64,000 nucleotides of DNA, from the NCBI GenBank assembly GCA_009760855.2, contig WPIO01000029.1, positions 2,834,001 to 2,898,000 on the forward strand. The letters run 5' to 3'. The translations under genes and the position numbers were made by a program. This DNA is from Cristatella mucedo. Its lineage: Eukaryota; Bryozoa; Phylactolaemata; Cristatellidae. Under the pieces are notes generated by a model that saw nothing but the letters and a program-made list of their open reading frames with translations, did no database searches and was not told the DNA's origin. This document shows positions 44,520 to 56,096 of this stretch, piece after piece (the stretch's first letter is position 1; each line of letters begins with the position of its first letter).

Positions 44520-46230
44520 TTGCCATATTGTACTTGTTGTGTGCGCTGGCCATCGCTCCGGTGCTTGCCTATCCGACGACTGCCGAGCCTTTCGTCGTCT
44601 CAACCTACGCCAGTGACCAGGGTCTTGGTGCGGTATTAGAACAAGGAGGCCGAGTGCTGGCGTTCAAGAGCGGCGCCTTGTCTCCTAGCGAACGAAACTA
44701 CGGCACCATCCAAAAAGAATGTCTGCCACTCATATACGCCTTGAAGGATTTCAGGCACTTCTTCCTGCGCCGACGATTTGAGGCGAGAACCGATCACAAT
44801 CCGCTTGTGTGGCTTAACGGCCCGACAGCACGGGGATTCTTGCACGCTGGGCTGTCGCCTTACAGTTTGATTTCGGCATCACGTACAGGAGAGCGGAGCT
44901 TAATACCCACGCAGATGCTCTGCCGCGCCGGTCAGCTGAGGACCTTCCAGCGTGTCTCGCCTAGGTTCGGCCGTCAGAGGAGGTAAGCGACCTCAGAGAG
45001 ATGCAGCGGCAAGACCCGTTTTTGAAGGCTATTGTAGACCCACTGGAGGCCGGTTCAAGCCGAGCACCACGTTGGAGCCGCCATCCATTACGGCGGTTCC
45101 GACAAGTGTGGGCCAGCTAAACTGGTCGACAGCGTCCTCTACCGCTACTTTTGCCCTCGACTAGGAGCCGAATATAGATATGCTTTGGTCGCACACCAGC
45201 CCGCCGAGAAGAACTGCTCAGACGAAACCACGAACAGCATTCAATAAAGTGTAGAATGGACGTACGATCGGACTACGAGACTGCGTTTACTGGGTCAATA
45301 TGAGCCGAGACGTCGTGCGATATTGCCGATCATGTCAGGGATGCCAACCGGTTATGGGGACACAGTTCGCTAACGCCCCCTTGTACCGATACCTATAGGA
45401 CGGCCTCGGGACATGGTAGCTGTTGACATCTTGAAGGTTTCCGTGTCAGCGGCGGCCGCGAATACCTACTAGTATTGCAGGACAGCTTCACGAAATGGCT
45501 CGAGGCCCCGCCTTTTTGAGACACGTCGGTGCAGACAGTTCGGACGGCCCTGTTAAACATCTTCGTTAGTTTTGGTATACCGCACTTTCTGTACTCTGAC
45601 CAGGGTATCAATTTCGAGGCTGAAGTGGTAACCACGCTCTGCAATTCTTTCGGCATACGCATGACGTGGACGACGCCTTACCATCCCGCAGGGCGACGGC
45701 ATGGTTGAGAGAGCCAACCGAACACTACTTACCATGCTTCGAACCTCATGCCTGCAATCAGCCGGGCAGTGGGAGATTCATCTTCCACTGCTTTTATTCA
45801 CTTACCGTACGGCTCGACATCAAGCTACGGGCTATATTCCCTTCGAGCTGATGTTTGGCCGCGAGGCGAAGTGCCTCGATAGCCTTTCGCAGAGTAGCGA
45901 ACAATACACAGGCACTACGCCTGCAGCGTAGTGCCTGTCGCATAGCGAAAAGCTCGCCAAATTCCTCGAGCTAGTAGATGTGCAGCTGGCTCAAAGTGCC
46001 GAAGAACCCTGCGGCAATAAAAAACACTTCGTATCGTCCCAGAGATCCAGCGTGGCTGTGGGATAGCCGGCTGAGGCACAAGCTCGAACCGAGATGGCCC
46101 GGCGGTTGAGGAGTAGAAACGGTCTAGGACCGGTCACTGTGGGCATCATAAATGACGCCGGCCGCCGAAAGGTTGTGCATTTGGATAAAGTTAAAATGCG
46201 AGTTCCAAGACTACATGAGTCCTCTAACCT
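44520..46230 (+). pseudogene. Ty3/gypsy retrotransposon pol remnant (RNase H, integrase)
   Basis: 5'-truncated pol of a Ty3/gypsy LTR retrotransposon. Starts in the RT-RNase H connection (APVLAYP), then RNase H (SDQGLGAVLEQGG, LSPSERNYGTIQKECLPL, RTDHNPLVWL), a frameshift near 44850-44870, the THADALPRR-like end, the integrase zinc-binding region (YCRSCQGCQ near 45325), the integrase core (YSDQGINFEAE near 45590, VERANRTLLTML near 45703, TARHQATGYIPFELMFGR) and the C-terminal GPY/F-like module (NGLGPVTVG, VVHLDKVKMR near 46110-46200). Several stops and shifts break it, and the usual Asp of the first RNase H motif (TDAS) is Tyr here. No gag, protease or RT fingers/palm are present upstream. 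Confidence 0.85.
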
Positions 46231-46425
46231 CAATTTAACATGGAGTGGATCAAGCCCGAACTGTATGCCGACAGATAGGCCTCGAATGCTGGTTCGGGGG
46301 CCACAGCCTGCTGCGGAAGTCGAGAGCGCCGGGTGAACGCTTTTCGGGCCGTGAGCGCCGCCCTCCAGTCATGCTGGCGGACTATGTGATTTATCCATCA
46401 TTCTATGGGCGAGGAAGGGACATAG

Positions 46426-46644
46426 TGTTCGCCGGATGCATGCTGGTGCTGTAATTAGCAAAGGGCCCTTCCATTAATGTACTCCGCACCTGCGGCCAAT
46501 AGTTCAGCCATTTGACGGCTACTGTGATTCATCGAGCTCTCATATATGTACTCGTTGAGAGAATTTAAGATTGAGTCTCGTTTACCGGTCACGACTGTGA
46601 GACTTCACTAGAGCTGCTGCCGCCGGAGCTACAGCAATACTACA
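46426..46644 (+). repeat. Probable 3' LTR of the Ty3/gypsy element
   Basis: Follows the pol remnant after a purine-rich GGCGAGGAAGGGA. Begins TGTTCGCC and ends ACTACA. Its last part (CTCATATATG, TTGAGTCTCGTTTACCG-like words, GTGAGACTTCACTAG, GCCGGAGCTACAG) matches 63040-63161, supporting LTR identity. The 5' boundary is tentative. Confidence 0.55.
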
Positions 46645-47409
46645 TACTCGCCGGTGCTGTTCGTCGGAAGAAGGTCCGAAGAAGGACCCTATCTGGAATC
46701 GCTCTCATGACCAGTCCATCGAGATTGCGACAGCCATCGCCTTCAACGGCGGGCAGCTCAATCGCCGCCTGAGCAGTACCCGCGCCGACACGTTCACCAA
46801 GTGACTGTCGAGCCTCGACAAAGGGAGGGCCGCAACGTTGAGGGGCCGGTCAACAATTAGGACAAGCCAGATGAGGAGGACACATTCGATTTCGACCGTA
46901 TCTAGGTCAGTTTGGTCCTGCATATCAACGACATCGACCTATTGCCAGAGCAGCCGGATGTCCCGGTGCTCCAGCAGTGACAGGACTTGCAGTTTGAATA
47001 AACGAACGACGCATCGAAAGAAATAACTATACTGTGGCACAAACGATGATTTCTCAAGGATTTGCATGATTGTATTGAAAAATATGTATTAGAAATGTAT
47101 ATACTGCATAATACATGCCCGTATCAGAAAAATAACCTTACCCCGAGCCATGCTTCTTCCAGGACAAATGGTTGAACCGTGCTGCTGCCACTCATTCCCA
47201 TGGTTACGAAAAAGTTTTTGAAACCCTTGGCCACTAAATCACGATGAAAACCCGAGTTTACAATGACTGCCGTTGACTAACGTGGTTTGCAGCAGCAGCT
47301 CTTGCCGACAGTTTTGGCTCATAGCGATTTGACTTGAGAGTATTTTACAGCCCCCACATCCTGGGAACTCGTCTGAAAAAACGACTGCCGGCAGATGGTC
47401 ATCTCGTCA
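46645..47409. other. Intergenic, nothing recognised
   Basis: GC-rich to about 46980, then AT-richer. An AATAAA lies near 46996. No coding region or repeat identified. Confidence 0.3.
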
Positions 47410-47830
47410 GGCTAAGATGTGTTTCTGTCGAAGCATGCCCGAATTTATGTAAGTTTACGTAGCTGAAAGTAGGCAGACCCGATACTAGAGCCACTGTAGT
47501 CGTCTAGTAAAAGGTTATTTTCGAACACAGCAGCCCGATGTCGTGCCAGTTCTAAATGTGATATGCTGGCCGATAGGGCGATTTTTTCTAATTTCCACGA
47601 AATAATATTGTTGACGTAGCTAGGAAGTTGGTTTTAAATTTGCGGCCGTCCAATGCGAATGTCAGCACTACATGCAGAAAGGGAGTTGAGAGGGTTCTTC
47701 AAGATGAAATGCAGGGGTGGATCAAAGTACAGGTACAGCTGTGTGTCATCTGCATACAAAATGAAAGTCTAGATTATGTTTGGCGATTACATCAGCAAGA
47801 TGGAGAGTACAAATTCTGATAAGTGGATAA
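47410..47830 (-). mobile_element. Degraded L2-type LINE fragment, minus strand
   Basis: TTACGTAGCTGAAAGTAGGC, GTAGTCGTCTAGTAAAAGGT, GATATGCTGGCCGATAGGGC match the minus-strand LINE ORF, followed by less certain LINE-like sequence (GTCATCTGCATACAAAATGA) to about 47830. Confidence 0.6.
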
Positions 47831-47885
47831 TGCAAAGATCGCTGGTACTTTAGAAGCTCCTCGGATCACTGTTAAATAAATAAAT

Positions 47886-48059
47886 AAATACTAGCTGATT
47901 TAGCAGCCTATTTTTTTATAGCGACAGAAGAGCCTTGGCGGCTATCACCACCGCTTGCAGTGGCGATAAAGGATCGCCCACCACAGGATTCGAACCCACG
48001 ACCTCGGGACCGAGGTCGTGAAAAGCCACCACCTTACCTAGTGAGCCATTACGGCTCAC
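47886..48059 (-). repeat. tRNA-derived SINE, family 1, copy 8
   Basis: Full-length minus-strand copy, B-box complement GGATTCGAACC. Hairpin arms pair with wobbles, the same variant as copy 5. A TAAATAAATA run flanks its 3' end. Confidence 0.9.
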
Positions 48060-50500
48060 CATGCCCATTGACATCAATGTTCTGAAGTCTTACACTGAGC
48101 TACGGTCTAAATCATTTCATTGCAGAGTCAGTCTATCCCAGGCGAGATGAGAGGCACTCAAGCGGAACTTGTCTCAGTAATCAATAATATCAAGCGCGGC
48201 CTAAAGATTCGGCAAACAGAGAGATTCAACCTAAGTCTGCATTCCTGAGAAGGTCGTTATACAGTCGCAGCAATGCTGACTTGGTGGAGGGATTAGCCTA
48301 AAACCCGACTAGAACTTACTTGCTAGATTTGAAGTTTTGATTTAAGAGCAATTTTTCATCAAATTTATTTTTCGTAACTACCGCCAAGTAAAGCAAAGTG
48401 CATTGAGATAGCAGTTAGACAGAGACCAGTATCTGTGCTGTCAACGGCATCGGTAAAGCAGGAGTCAACTAAGCCCAAGATCCGATTTTGTGTTCATTAG
48501 CTGACTTTTGGCTTCATTGTGTCTAACCACCGGACCATCACACGTGTTGGCCAGCACATCGGGATGGTCGCCGGCTCGAGGCCTCCGGCACAATGAAACT
48601 GTGGCATGCTAAATCGGCCAGATCATGACTGATATTCATTACCCACAGTTAGTGAATTCTAACGGCCAGGAGTCGATCATCTAATGATTGATACGGCCAA
48701 ACAGTCTAAAAGCAGAAGCCGCTTAATAGGTAGGAGTCGTACTTTACCGTTTTTTCTTCGCATTTGAGCTCTAGGAGATTTGAGCCGTAAGAGAGTTGCT
48801 GCACTCCAAGGCTACATTAAACGTATGTAACCATCCATTGCTGTCAAACAGACTTTTCTATTCTACGCTACTACTAAAGCTTTTCTATGGTTTTTATGTT
48901 AAAGTATAGGCACTCTTCGTCGCTGCCATGTTCGTGCTGCCGTCAGCATTGGTGCAGCACCCGCTAGTCGTAAGTAGCCGCGGTTCCGAGGCTCAGAGCT
49001 TCGCCGACATTCGTCACGCAGCGGCTGAGACGAGCGCAGCTACAAGCGGCCGGGTTCTGTCCAAAAGGGAAGTCGCTAAACCTATTTGTTAGAGTATATA
49101 AAGTTCCTGGATAGAGGCTTAGTTCTATAATGGCGCTATACAGATGAATTACATATTCCTTCTATTTTTATTTGCAGCGAAGCCTATCGAACATAATTCG
49201 TGCGTGCCACCTGAGCTACGCTCACCGAACGCAGCGGTTATCCATGGAGAGAGATCTGGCAGCCAGCCGCAACCTTTTCAATTTCCTCTGAAAACAAGCC
49301 AATGTACACTGCAGAACAGCATTAGCACGTAAGATAAGCGTGAAATCATTTTCATTAAAATGGCGTCGATGCGTTCAAAATAGCTAAAATATAATATAAT
49401 AAATAAAATAACTAATATAAATAATAATAAAATAATAATACATATACATAATAAATACATAATAAATAATATAATAAATAAAATAGCTAATGCCAGCAGC
49501 ATCCAACCGCGCCATGAAAGTGAATGGCGAAATCGTACATAAATTTGGTGGATATTTTTTTGCCAAGTTTTCTGTACTCTTTGATAAGATCTACGAAATC
49601 GACGATGTTTTACCTGTTGTTATGTTTGTGCGGGCAGTCGCGCACAGATCAAGACGGCTCAGGCATATGCCGTTCATTAAAGGAAACCCGGGACCGGGCC
49701 ACAAGGCCAACACGCTGGCCGGGTAGCAACTGCTGTGCTGCAAGTGGGTCCTCTGTTCTGCCCCAGCGGCTTCCGCCAGACTGGTCGGCTGTCGAGGTAC
49801 AGCAGACCCAACACCTGTACTTGCGTCATCGCTATTACAGCCCTAAAGCGTGCTCTATCACCTGTATCACTCAAAGTCGATCGCTGATGCTTTATTTCTG
49901 TTTCATTCATTTATGCATCCCCCGAGTTCTTTTCACTCGAGCTAGCCGGCAGAAGTCGGATTCAGATTTAGCCTGACAGCCTATGGAGGGTCAGACTGAC
50001 CATTAGATCTGACCACGGCAATCCACTTACGTATGCATTGCAATATCTTGTGGCACATTAACTGCACCGGAGAGACTAGCTCATACCACACTCCGTGTCG
50101 TCGTTTGTAAGCCTATTTATCCAAGCAATGGTAGATAAAGATCCGATACGATCCGTGCTCGTGCAGTTCCGGTTGCAGGCAGCAAGAACAAGGCGATAGC
50201 CTGTTATTTACGGCGACCCGGTAGTTATCTCAAGAGTTCTGTCGCCCTGCATCGTTGCCACGGATTCTGGTCCATCGCACTACCTGCTTCGCATCTTATC
50301 ATCAGATCTGCTGACTCAAGCCGTTTAGATGCGCCTCTCACCACCCTCAAGTCCTCTGAAGACAATGCCTCAAAGTCGTATGTTCGTAGCTTCTAAATCA
50401 GAATTTACTGCCACGAAATTTCGCTCATAAGAGTTTCCCTAACTGATTCGGAAGCCTCCGACCGCACGTGGCCTAGAGGTGCGTTATTTACGTAAAATGT
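48060..50500. other. Intergenic with a LINE/SINE tail, no gene
   Basis: A tail fragment (TAAAGTTCCTGGATAGAGGC, TTAGTTCTATAATGGCGCTA) lies at 49090-49160. 49385-49490 is an (ATA/AAT)-rich stretch. A short word block at 48590-48640 recurs at 51424-51471. Nothing else recognised. Confidence 0.4.
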
Positions 50501-50558
50501 TTGCAGTCACAATGGCGGCCCTAAGCCGTTGTCGTCTGCTTCTGGCGGGAGCGCCTTC

Positions 50559-51215
50559 ATGACAGACGAGCCCGGGTGTCAGCTGACTAGCTTCCGACGT
50601 GCGACGAGCGTGAGCGGAGACCCGTGCACCGGGTCGCGCTCGAAGCTGCAGCCGCGTGGGCCCGGCTCAGCGGCCGACGCAGCCACAGCGTGGGATGCAG
50701 CGCCTTCGGCAGGTGTGCCGCCGCAGCCGTCGACTCCGGCACCGCCGCTGCACCCATCGGCTGCCGGCGGCAAGGCCGCTCCGCTGCCTCCTACTCGCGT
50801 GGCAACCGCTGCGATATCGGTGACTGCAAAGGCCGGCGTGTCGGCCTTCGGGTCAGCTTCGCCGCCTACCCATCATGCATCTGTCGCGAGGGCAGCAACC
50901 GCCCCTGCAGCTCAGGTCTCCGAAGCTTCGAGGTTGCATCGAGCCGACGAACAAGTGCAGCTGCTGACGCCTGCCGGCGGGGCAGCCGAGCGTGCAGCCC
51001 ACGTAACCGAGCCGCATCGCGTAGCTGCTTCAGCCGCGGAGGCAGCAGCCGAGGCGGCTGCGGCTGGGATGGCATTGCACAGCATTTTAAATACTGCCTT
51101 TATTAAGTTAAGAAGTGCTTTGCTGTATTGTAAACAGGCGAAATCTGCTAGAAGTCAACCGCATGAACTTACCAAGATCGACGAAGGCATTTTCCCCAGT
51201 CCGTTGCAAGAATGA
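50559..51215 (+). CDS. Alanine-rich ORF, uncertain
   Basis: Open frame of 218 codons from ATG 50559 (MTDEPGCQLTSF) in a GC-rich block that may be a CpG island. The first 165 residues are low-complexity Ala/Pro/Ser. The last 50 (from MALHSILNTAFIKLRS) lie in ordinary-composition DNA yet stay open to the stop at 51213. A short upstream ATG frame (50512, MAALSRCRLLLAGAPS) overlaps it. I do not recognise a domain. It could be a real first exon, or an ORF that is long only because GC-rich DNA has few stops. Confidence 0.25.
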   Translation: MTDEPGCQLTSFRRATSVSGDPCTGSRSKLQPRGPGSAADAATAWDAAPSAGVPPQPSTPAPPLHPSAAGGKAAPLPPTRVATAAISVTAKAGVSAFGSASPPTHHASVARAATAPAAQVSEASRLHRADEQVQLLTPAGGAAERAAHVTEPHRVAASAAEAAAEAAAAGMALHSILNTAFIKLRSALLYCKQAKSARSQPHELTKIDEGIFPSPLQE

Positions 51216-51849
51216 ATCTCGCGGCAGGCTTTTCTCCACTTTTCTAGCTCCAAGTATCCGCTCACTCCACACCATTTTATAGGAAAGAAAAACCGGTAGT
51301 TTGAGACGATTCCAAACGAGACGAAATACCCGAGCGCGAATCGCATTCATTTTTAAGTCTACATAGCATTAGTTCTACCAACATGGTGATTTATGAGTGC
51401 ATTAGTTCATAGCAAACGTGGTGAAACTTTGGCGTGCTATATCAACCAGACCATGACTGCACAGATATTACTACCGGTTCATAAATTAGGATGTCTCGGA
51501 GCCTGTCGTTTCATAATCTGTGGATGGGTGACATAAATGCCCAGGTCATGTATTCATCAGACGGTTGTGCTCGGGGCGTCGAACAGGTCACTTTCGCTTT
51601 GGGCTTTCATGCAACGCACGTAGTTCTCTGCGGCCGTCGTACAGACTACTCTACGTTACGGACGTGGACTCGCTGTAGGCGCTCTCGCCCGCGACGGCCC
51701 GGCGAAGGAGAGCGAGGAATGATGCCCCCACAGACGCGTCGTGAGCGTGACAGCGACGGCTGTATTGTACGCAGCCGACGCAGCCGAGCGAGCGTGTATG
51801 CTCGTGTCGTAAGCTATCGGGAAGGATGCTCCAGAGCTCGAGGTGCGAA

Positions 51850-52261
<412 letters not shown>

Positions 52262-52836
52262 GAGTGCGTACAGGCTGACGAGCAAGCAGGAAGTAGGTCG
52301 GTCGCACGACCTAGCTACCCTTCGCAATTAAACCGAGCTCAGTCAGTCGATACCGCCGAACTGCAATGCCTAATGACCTGATCTATAGCGAGCCCAGTAG
52401 TCTGGCGGAGTGGTGAGTCTGGCTGGAGGCGGAACGAAATTGTGGCGAGGTCACGCCTACGTCTTTACATAAAATGCGGTATGGTGGTGGGGTTTTCATT
52501 GTTGCCCTATTCCCTAAATATCGGAGGCAGCCAGTACGACTCGTTAGCCATGCTACGTGGCACCAACATCAGCTGTATTTGTCGCGAGTCGGCAAGGACT
52601 AGAACCTCTACGATCGCTGTGTTTGCAGCCTAAGAGCATTAGCTCAGAAGATTCCACGGTGCATTCGTAACAATATGACTACATTGATCCGCATTTACAC
52701 CAGTTTCTACCTACAAGGAGTTATTAGAGCAAGTTGACCGAACTTTCGGTCGTACCAACCGCACGGGCTGAATTGACTTAGTTCTTGCGTATAGACTAGC
52801 TAACCGTTTCTCGTTACTGCACAGAATATCCAAGAC

Positions 52837-52909
52837 AGTGCCTATAAAGAGATCTAGTTCTCAGCATTTGCCATACAAGTGTATATTATTATTATATACC
52901 CACCCTGTT
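52837..52909 (+). repeat. LINE 3' tail, solo
   Basis: AGTGCCTATAAAGAGATCTA, GTTCTCAGCATTTGCCATAC, AAGTGTATATTATTATTATA, then ATATACCCACCC. Confidence 0.6.
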
Positions 52910-53142
52910 GCGAGTGTGTGTGCGTCTAGCTAAACAGCAAACGACTTTCAGGAGTACTCGTACTAAACAGAACTCGGCAACGTTTTACTTTCAACTCCGT
53001 GCAGAAGGTATTTTTAACACGAACTGGTCTGTCGTCTGCAACTCAGGAACGATGCGCTCTGATTCGCTAGCCAGGGCCTAGAACCGACACGCAACAACAA
53101 TTAAGCGGCGGCAATACCGTAGGGCCGGGTACACACTCGCAC

Positions 53143-53221
53143 ATAAAGATCGCTACATACAGAGATTTAGTTCTCTGATTTTGCCATTCAAGTGTATTAT
53201 TATTGTTATTATATACCCACC
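53143..53221 (+). repeat. LINE 3' tail, solo
   Basis: ACATACAGAGATTTAGTTCT, CTGATTTTGCCATTCAAGTG, (ATT)n, then the same ATATACCCACCC seen after the previous tail. Confidence 0.6.
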
Positions 53222-53671
53222 CAAAATGCCATTGGGCCCTAGGCTCAGCCGCCAGTATTCAGATGAGGAAGCAGTCTTTACAATTCTGGTAGATATGAAG
53301 TATTATGTGCGATATGTACGTAGCTTTGCACGTTCTCAAACGATGAGCTGAGCTAAATCTAAATCCCAGAGAAACAGTCCACCGCTAAGAAACGCTTGGT
53401 CGGGGTATTCTTTCCGTCTGGGATTCCCCCCACACTAGCAAGGGTGAGGTTCATCCATACCTACAGTGCGCACTTCTTACTCGTATCGTCTACCGCTATC
53501 ACGATCTGAAGAAGGAATTAATTTCTACCGCTATTCTGTCAACATTATACGACGGAGCGCTTTCCTTCACGGCATTCTCCAGGGTTGTTGCATTAGGCGG
53601 ACGGTACTGGATCGCAGAATAGCGGGAGCGCAGCCATGTTTTAATTGGCAGTAACCGCATGACCTTGTCAG

Positions 53672-53679
53672 TGACGTCA
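53672..53679. promoter_or_regulatory. CRE-like palindrome TGACGTCA
   Basis: A perfect cAMP-response-element palindrome 23 bp before the ATG of the candidate gene at 53703. A single 8-bp match can occur by chance. Confidence 0.35.
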
Positions 53680-53702
53680 GACCCAAAACATTGCCATCGC
53701 GG

Positions 53703-54140
53703 ATGGCTGAGGTACAGCTCCGTACGATATTCAGACCCTATTTAAGAGGTGTGTCATGTCAGGAAGTGGAAAACAAGATTGAGCTACGGGGAGCGGCTGT
53801 CTATCGGATCTTGAAAAAGCGGGAATCGAGCGTCCTGCGGTTGCGGGATTTGCTAGCCTGGGAGCGGCCGCAACGCAGCGCCCTGGTGCTGGTCTGCTTG
53901 AGCGCTGGTGTCTGGTATGTTCTGCCGTACTGGCAGTGCTCCGCGCCTCTGATCCTGCACTCAGCTGCGCCGCGCGCTTTTCTCAGCGCGGCGTTGCAAT
54001 TGTTCGAGGATGCAATGTCAAGTAATTTTGAGGCGGCGTCGCAGGCCGAGCAGGCCGAGCATAGTGAGTTGGGAGCGAAGCGTCGAAGCCAGCCAGCTGC
54101 TCTGCCTTCAGATGTCTTTGGCTGGAGAATATTTATTTAA
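53703..54140 (+). CDS. Possible RETREG-like reticulon-homology first exon
   Basis: Open frame of 145 codons from ATG 53703 (GCGGATGGCTG). Residues around 52-72 read LRDLLAWERPQRSALVLV and then a hydrophobic stretch (CLSAGVWYVLPYW) and a second weaker one (APLILHSAAPRAFLSAALQLF). This resembles the first hairpin of RETREG/FAM134 ER-phagy receptors, where a WxRPxRS motif precedes the membrane hairpin. The resemblance is short and from memory of the family, so it is a hypothesis. A donor-like TCTG/GTATGT at 53914 could end the exon early. No matching downstream exons were confidently found. The CRE-like site just upstream supports a transcription start near 53680. Confidence 0.35.
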   Translation: MAEVQLRTIFRPYLRGVSCQEVENKIELRGAAVYRILKKRESSVLRLRDLLAWERPQRSALVLVCLSAGVWYVLPYWQCSAPLILHSAAPRAFLSAALQLFEDAMSSNFEAASQAEQAEHSELGAKRRSQPAALPSDVFGWRIFI

Positions 54141-54699
54141 TGACAGCACCGTGCTTATGAAATGAGAGTGGTGAGCTGTGTGCGACGGCCGGCGCCGGCT
54201 ATGCACCAGGCGTGAATTAGAGGCGAAAAAGCTCAGAAGAAGCTGACCAGGTACGGTAAATGTAGGGTGTCAAAGCCACTGCTTGAGGAGTCGTGAAGTG
54301 GGACACCTGAACGCTGGCTAAGGCGGGAATAAAAACGGCAAGATTATGAGCTTGCCGCCAGCCGGTCGCGTACCTGCTTGAGACGACCGCAGATATCGGC
54401 AAGGAGCGTCGCCTGCAGTCCTGCGGTGCAGCGTTCTCTGGGAGGGCGTCGCGAGCGTCTAGGAAGATGCGCGGCTTCTTGACCTGAGAGTGCCTGCGCA
54501 TTAGTGGAAGCACAGATGTTCTTGTTAGTATACAGCCCACGGCCATGGTCTGAATGGGTAAAGAGGTTTTGTAACGTAGACATACGCATCACACTGATAG
54601 ACATCCTTTGACCTGAATCTCGTATCTGCTGCAACAGCATTTCTCCTCTGTTTTGAGTTCCGAGGATTCCTGCTCGAGTGCTCGAGTGAGATGCGACAC

Positions 54700-54779
54700 A
54701 CTTTCAGCACATGTAAAGTGCCTAGAAAGAGATACAGTTCTCTGATGGCGCTATACAAATTATTATTATTATTATTATT
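54700..54779 (+). repeat. LINE 3' tail, solo
   Basis: AGCACATGTAAAGTGCCTAG, AAAGAGATACAGTTCTCTGA, TGGCGCTATACAAATTATTA then (ATT)n. The hairpin is intact in outline. Confidence 0.7.
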
Positions 54780-54799
54780 CCATTCAGTGAGCGTATTAG

Positions 54800-55042
54800 A
54801 TGCACGCGCATGCATTCCGTACTCCTCATGGAGACAGCCAGGTGTCCAACGACAGCGACCGCCGGGCAGCTGAGATAAGAAAAAGGAAAAGGACAGCTGC
54901 TCAGAGGCTCAAAGAACTCAACTTACGTGCACGTGCATGTAATTCAGGAAAAGGACAGCAGCGGGATAGAGCACATGTAAAGAGGGCAGAGAAAAAAAGG
55001 AGAGAGCAGATGCACGCGGCGCGTGAAAGCTCCCTCGGGTAG
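54800..55042 (+). CDS. Short basic ORF, unknown
   Basis: 80-codon ATG frame, strongly Arg/Lys-rich from residue 25 on (AAEIRKRKRTAAQRLKELN). No recognised domain. A possible acceptor (ACAGCCAG at 54834-54841) precedes the basic part. Doubtful as a gene. Confidence 0.15.
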   Translation: MHAHAFRTPHGDSQVSNDSDRRAAEIRKRKRTAAQRLKELNLRARACNSGKGQQRDRAHVKRAEKKRREQMHAARESSLG

Positions 55043-55148
55043 CCGCTTGAGCAGCAACGCTAGCCCGGGAGGTATTCTGTTCAGGGGTCACATTCTATTT
55101 GTAGCATTGGGGAAGATTAGAAGACTTGGAGCTGTAGGCGGATTTGTC

Positions 55149-56096
55149 AAGGGTAAATGTCGAGAAAATACTGAAGAATGTGTTCAAAAATCAAGTATTT
55201 GCTCAGCGCACCTTTCAAAAGACAAACATGTTAGAAATGGGATCGGTAGTTTTGATAATTTAAATATAAAAGGAATAAATGATTATCCAAACCATGTCTA
55301 AACCAGAGGTAAACCGGGAGCAACATATCTACAAGTAAAAAATGTACCGATTTCTGCATCACGTGCGAATTGAGCCCAACTCACTCAACCTTGGTACATC
55401 CGAGATACTTGTTTACTACTTGCTGAGGTGCATGCTTGTGACTTTTAAACAGCTTAATTTATGGTCTAGCTTTGTGCCGTGTACAATCCATAACTCGGCC
55501 AATACTTCATGGATCAATGTGAAATTTGAAATTTGAGTTCGTGTCTGGTTTTAAATCACTGCAATAGTTTATTTCTGATTTAGGGTTGAATAAGTATTGC
55601 TGGACACGTCGTCAAACATCGTGGAGCTATATTTTTCCAATCATGGACATGTTTAGCAGTACTTATCCAATTGAAATAAGAAATAAACTACTGCCGAGAT
55701 ATGCAAGCAGAGCCGAACTCACATTTCAAATTTTACATTCATTCGTGAAGTATTGGCCGAGTTATGGATTTTACAAGGCACAAAGATACATCGTAAATGA
55801 AACTGTTTAAAATTTGCAATCATGCACGTCAACATGGTGAAAACATGTACCTCGATATACCAAGGTTAAAAAGCTGGGATACAAGTCGCATAAGATGCTG
55901 GGATCGATACATTTTTTATTTGCTTCCGGTTTACTTTTGGTTTAGACTTTGGTTTGGTTAATCATTTTTTCCTTTTATATGTTAATTGTCAAAACTACCG
56001 ATCCCATTTCTAACATGTTTGTCTTTTGAAAGGTACTCTAAGCAAATGTTCGATTTTTAGATCAATAATCTCAGTATTTGCTTGACATTTAGCCTT
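55149..56096. repeat. Long palindrome (two ~470-bp inverted arms)
   Basis: The left half reads outward-in as AAGGGTAAATGTCGAG, TTTCAAAAGACAAACATGTT, AGAAATGGGATCGGTAGTTT, ACCAAACC-like words, CCGATTTCTGCATC, CAACCTTGGTAC, AACTCGGCCAATACTTCATG, AATAGTTTATTTCTGATTTA, AAGTATTGCTGGACA. The complements of all of these occur in reverse order from 56096 back to about 55645. The arms differ by perhaps a fifth of positions with small indels. The loop is only about 40 bp around 55625. ORFs on either strand inside are short. Confidence 0.85.
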
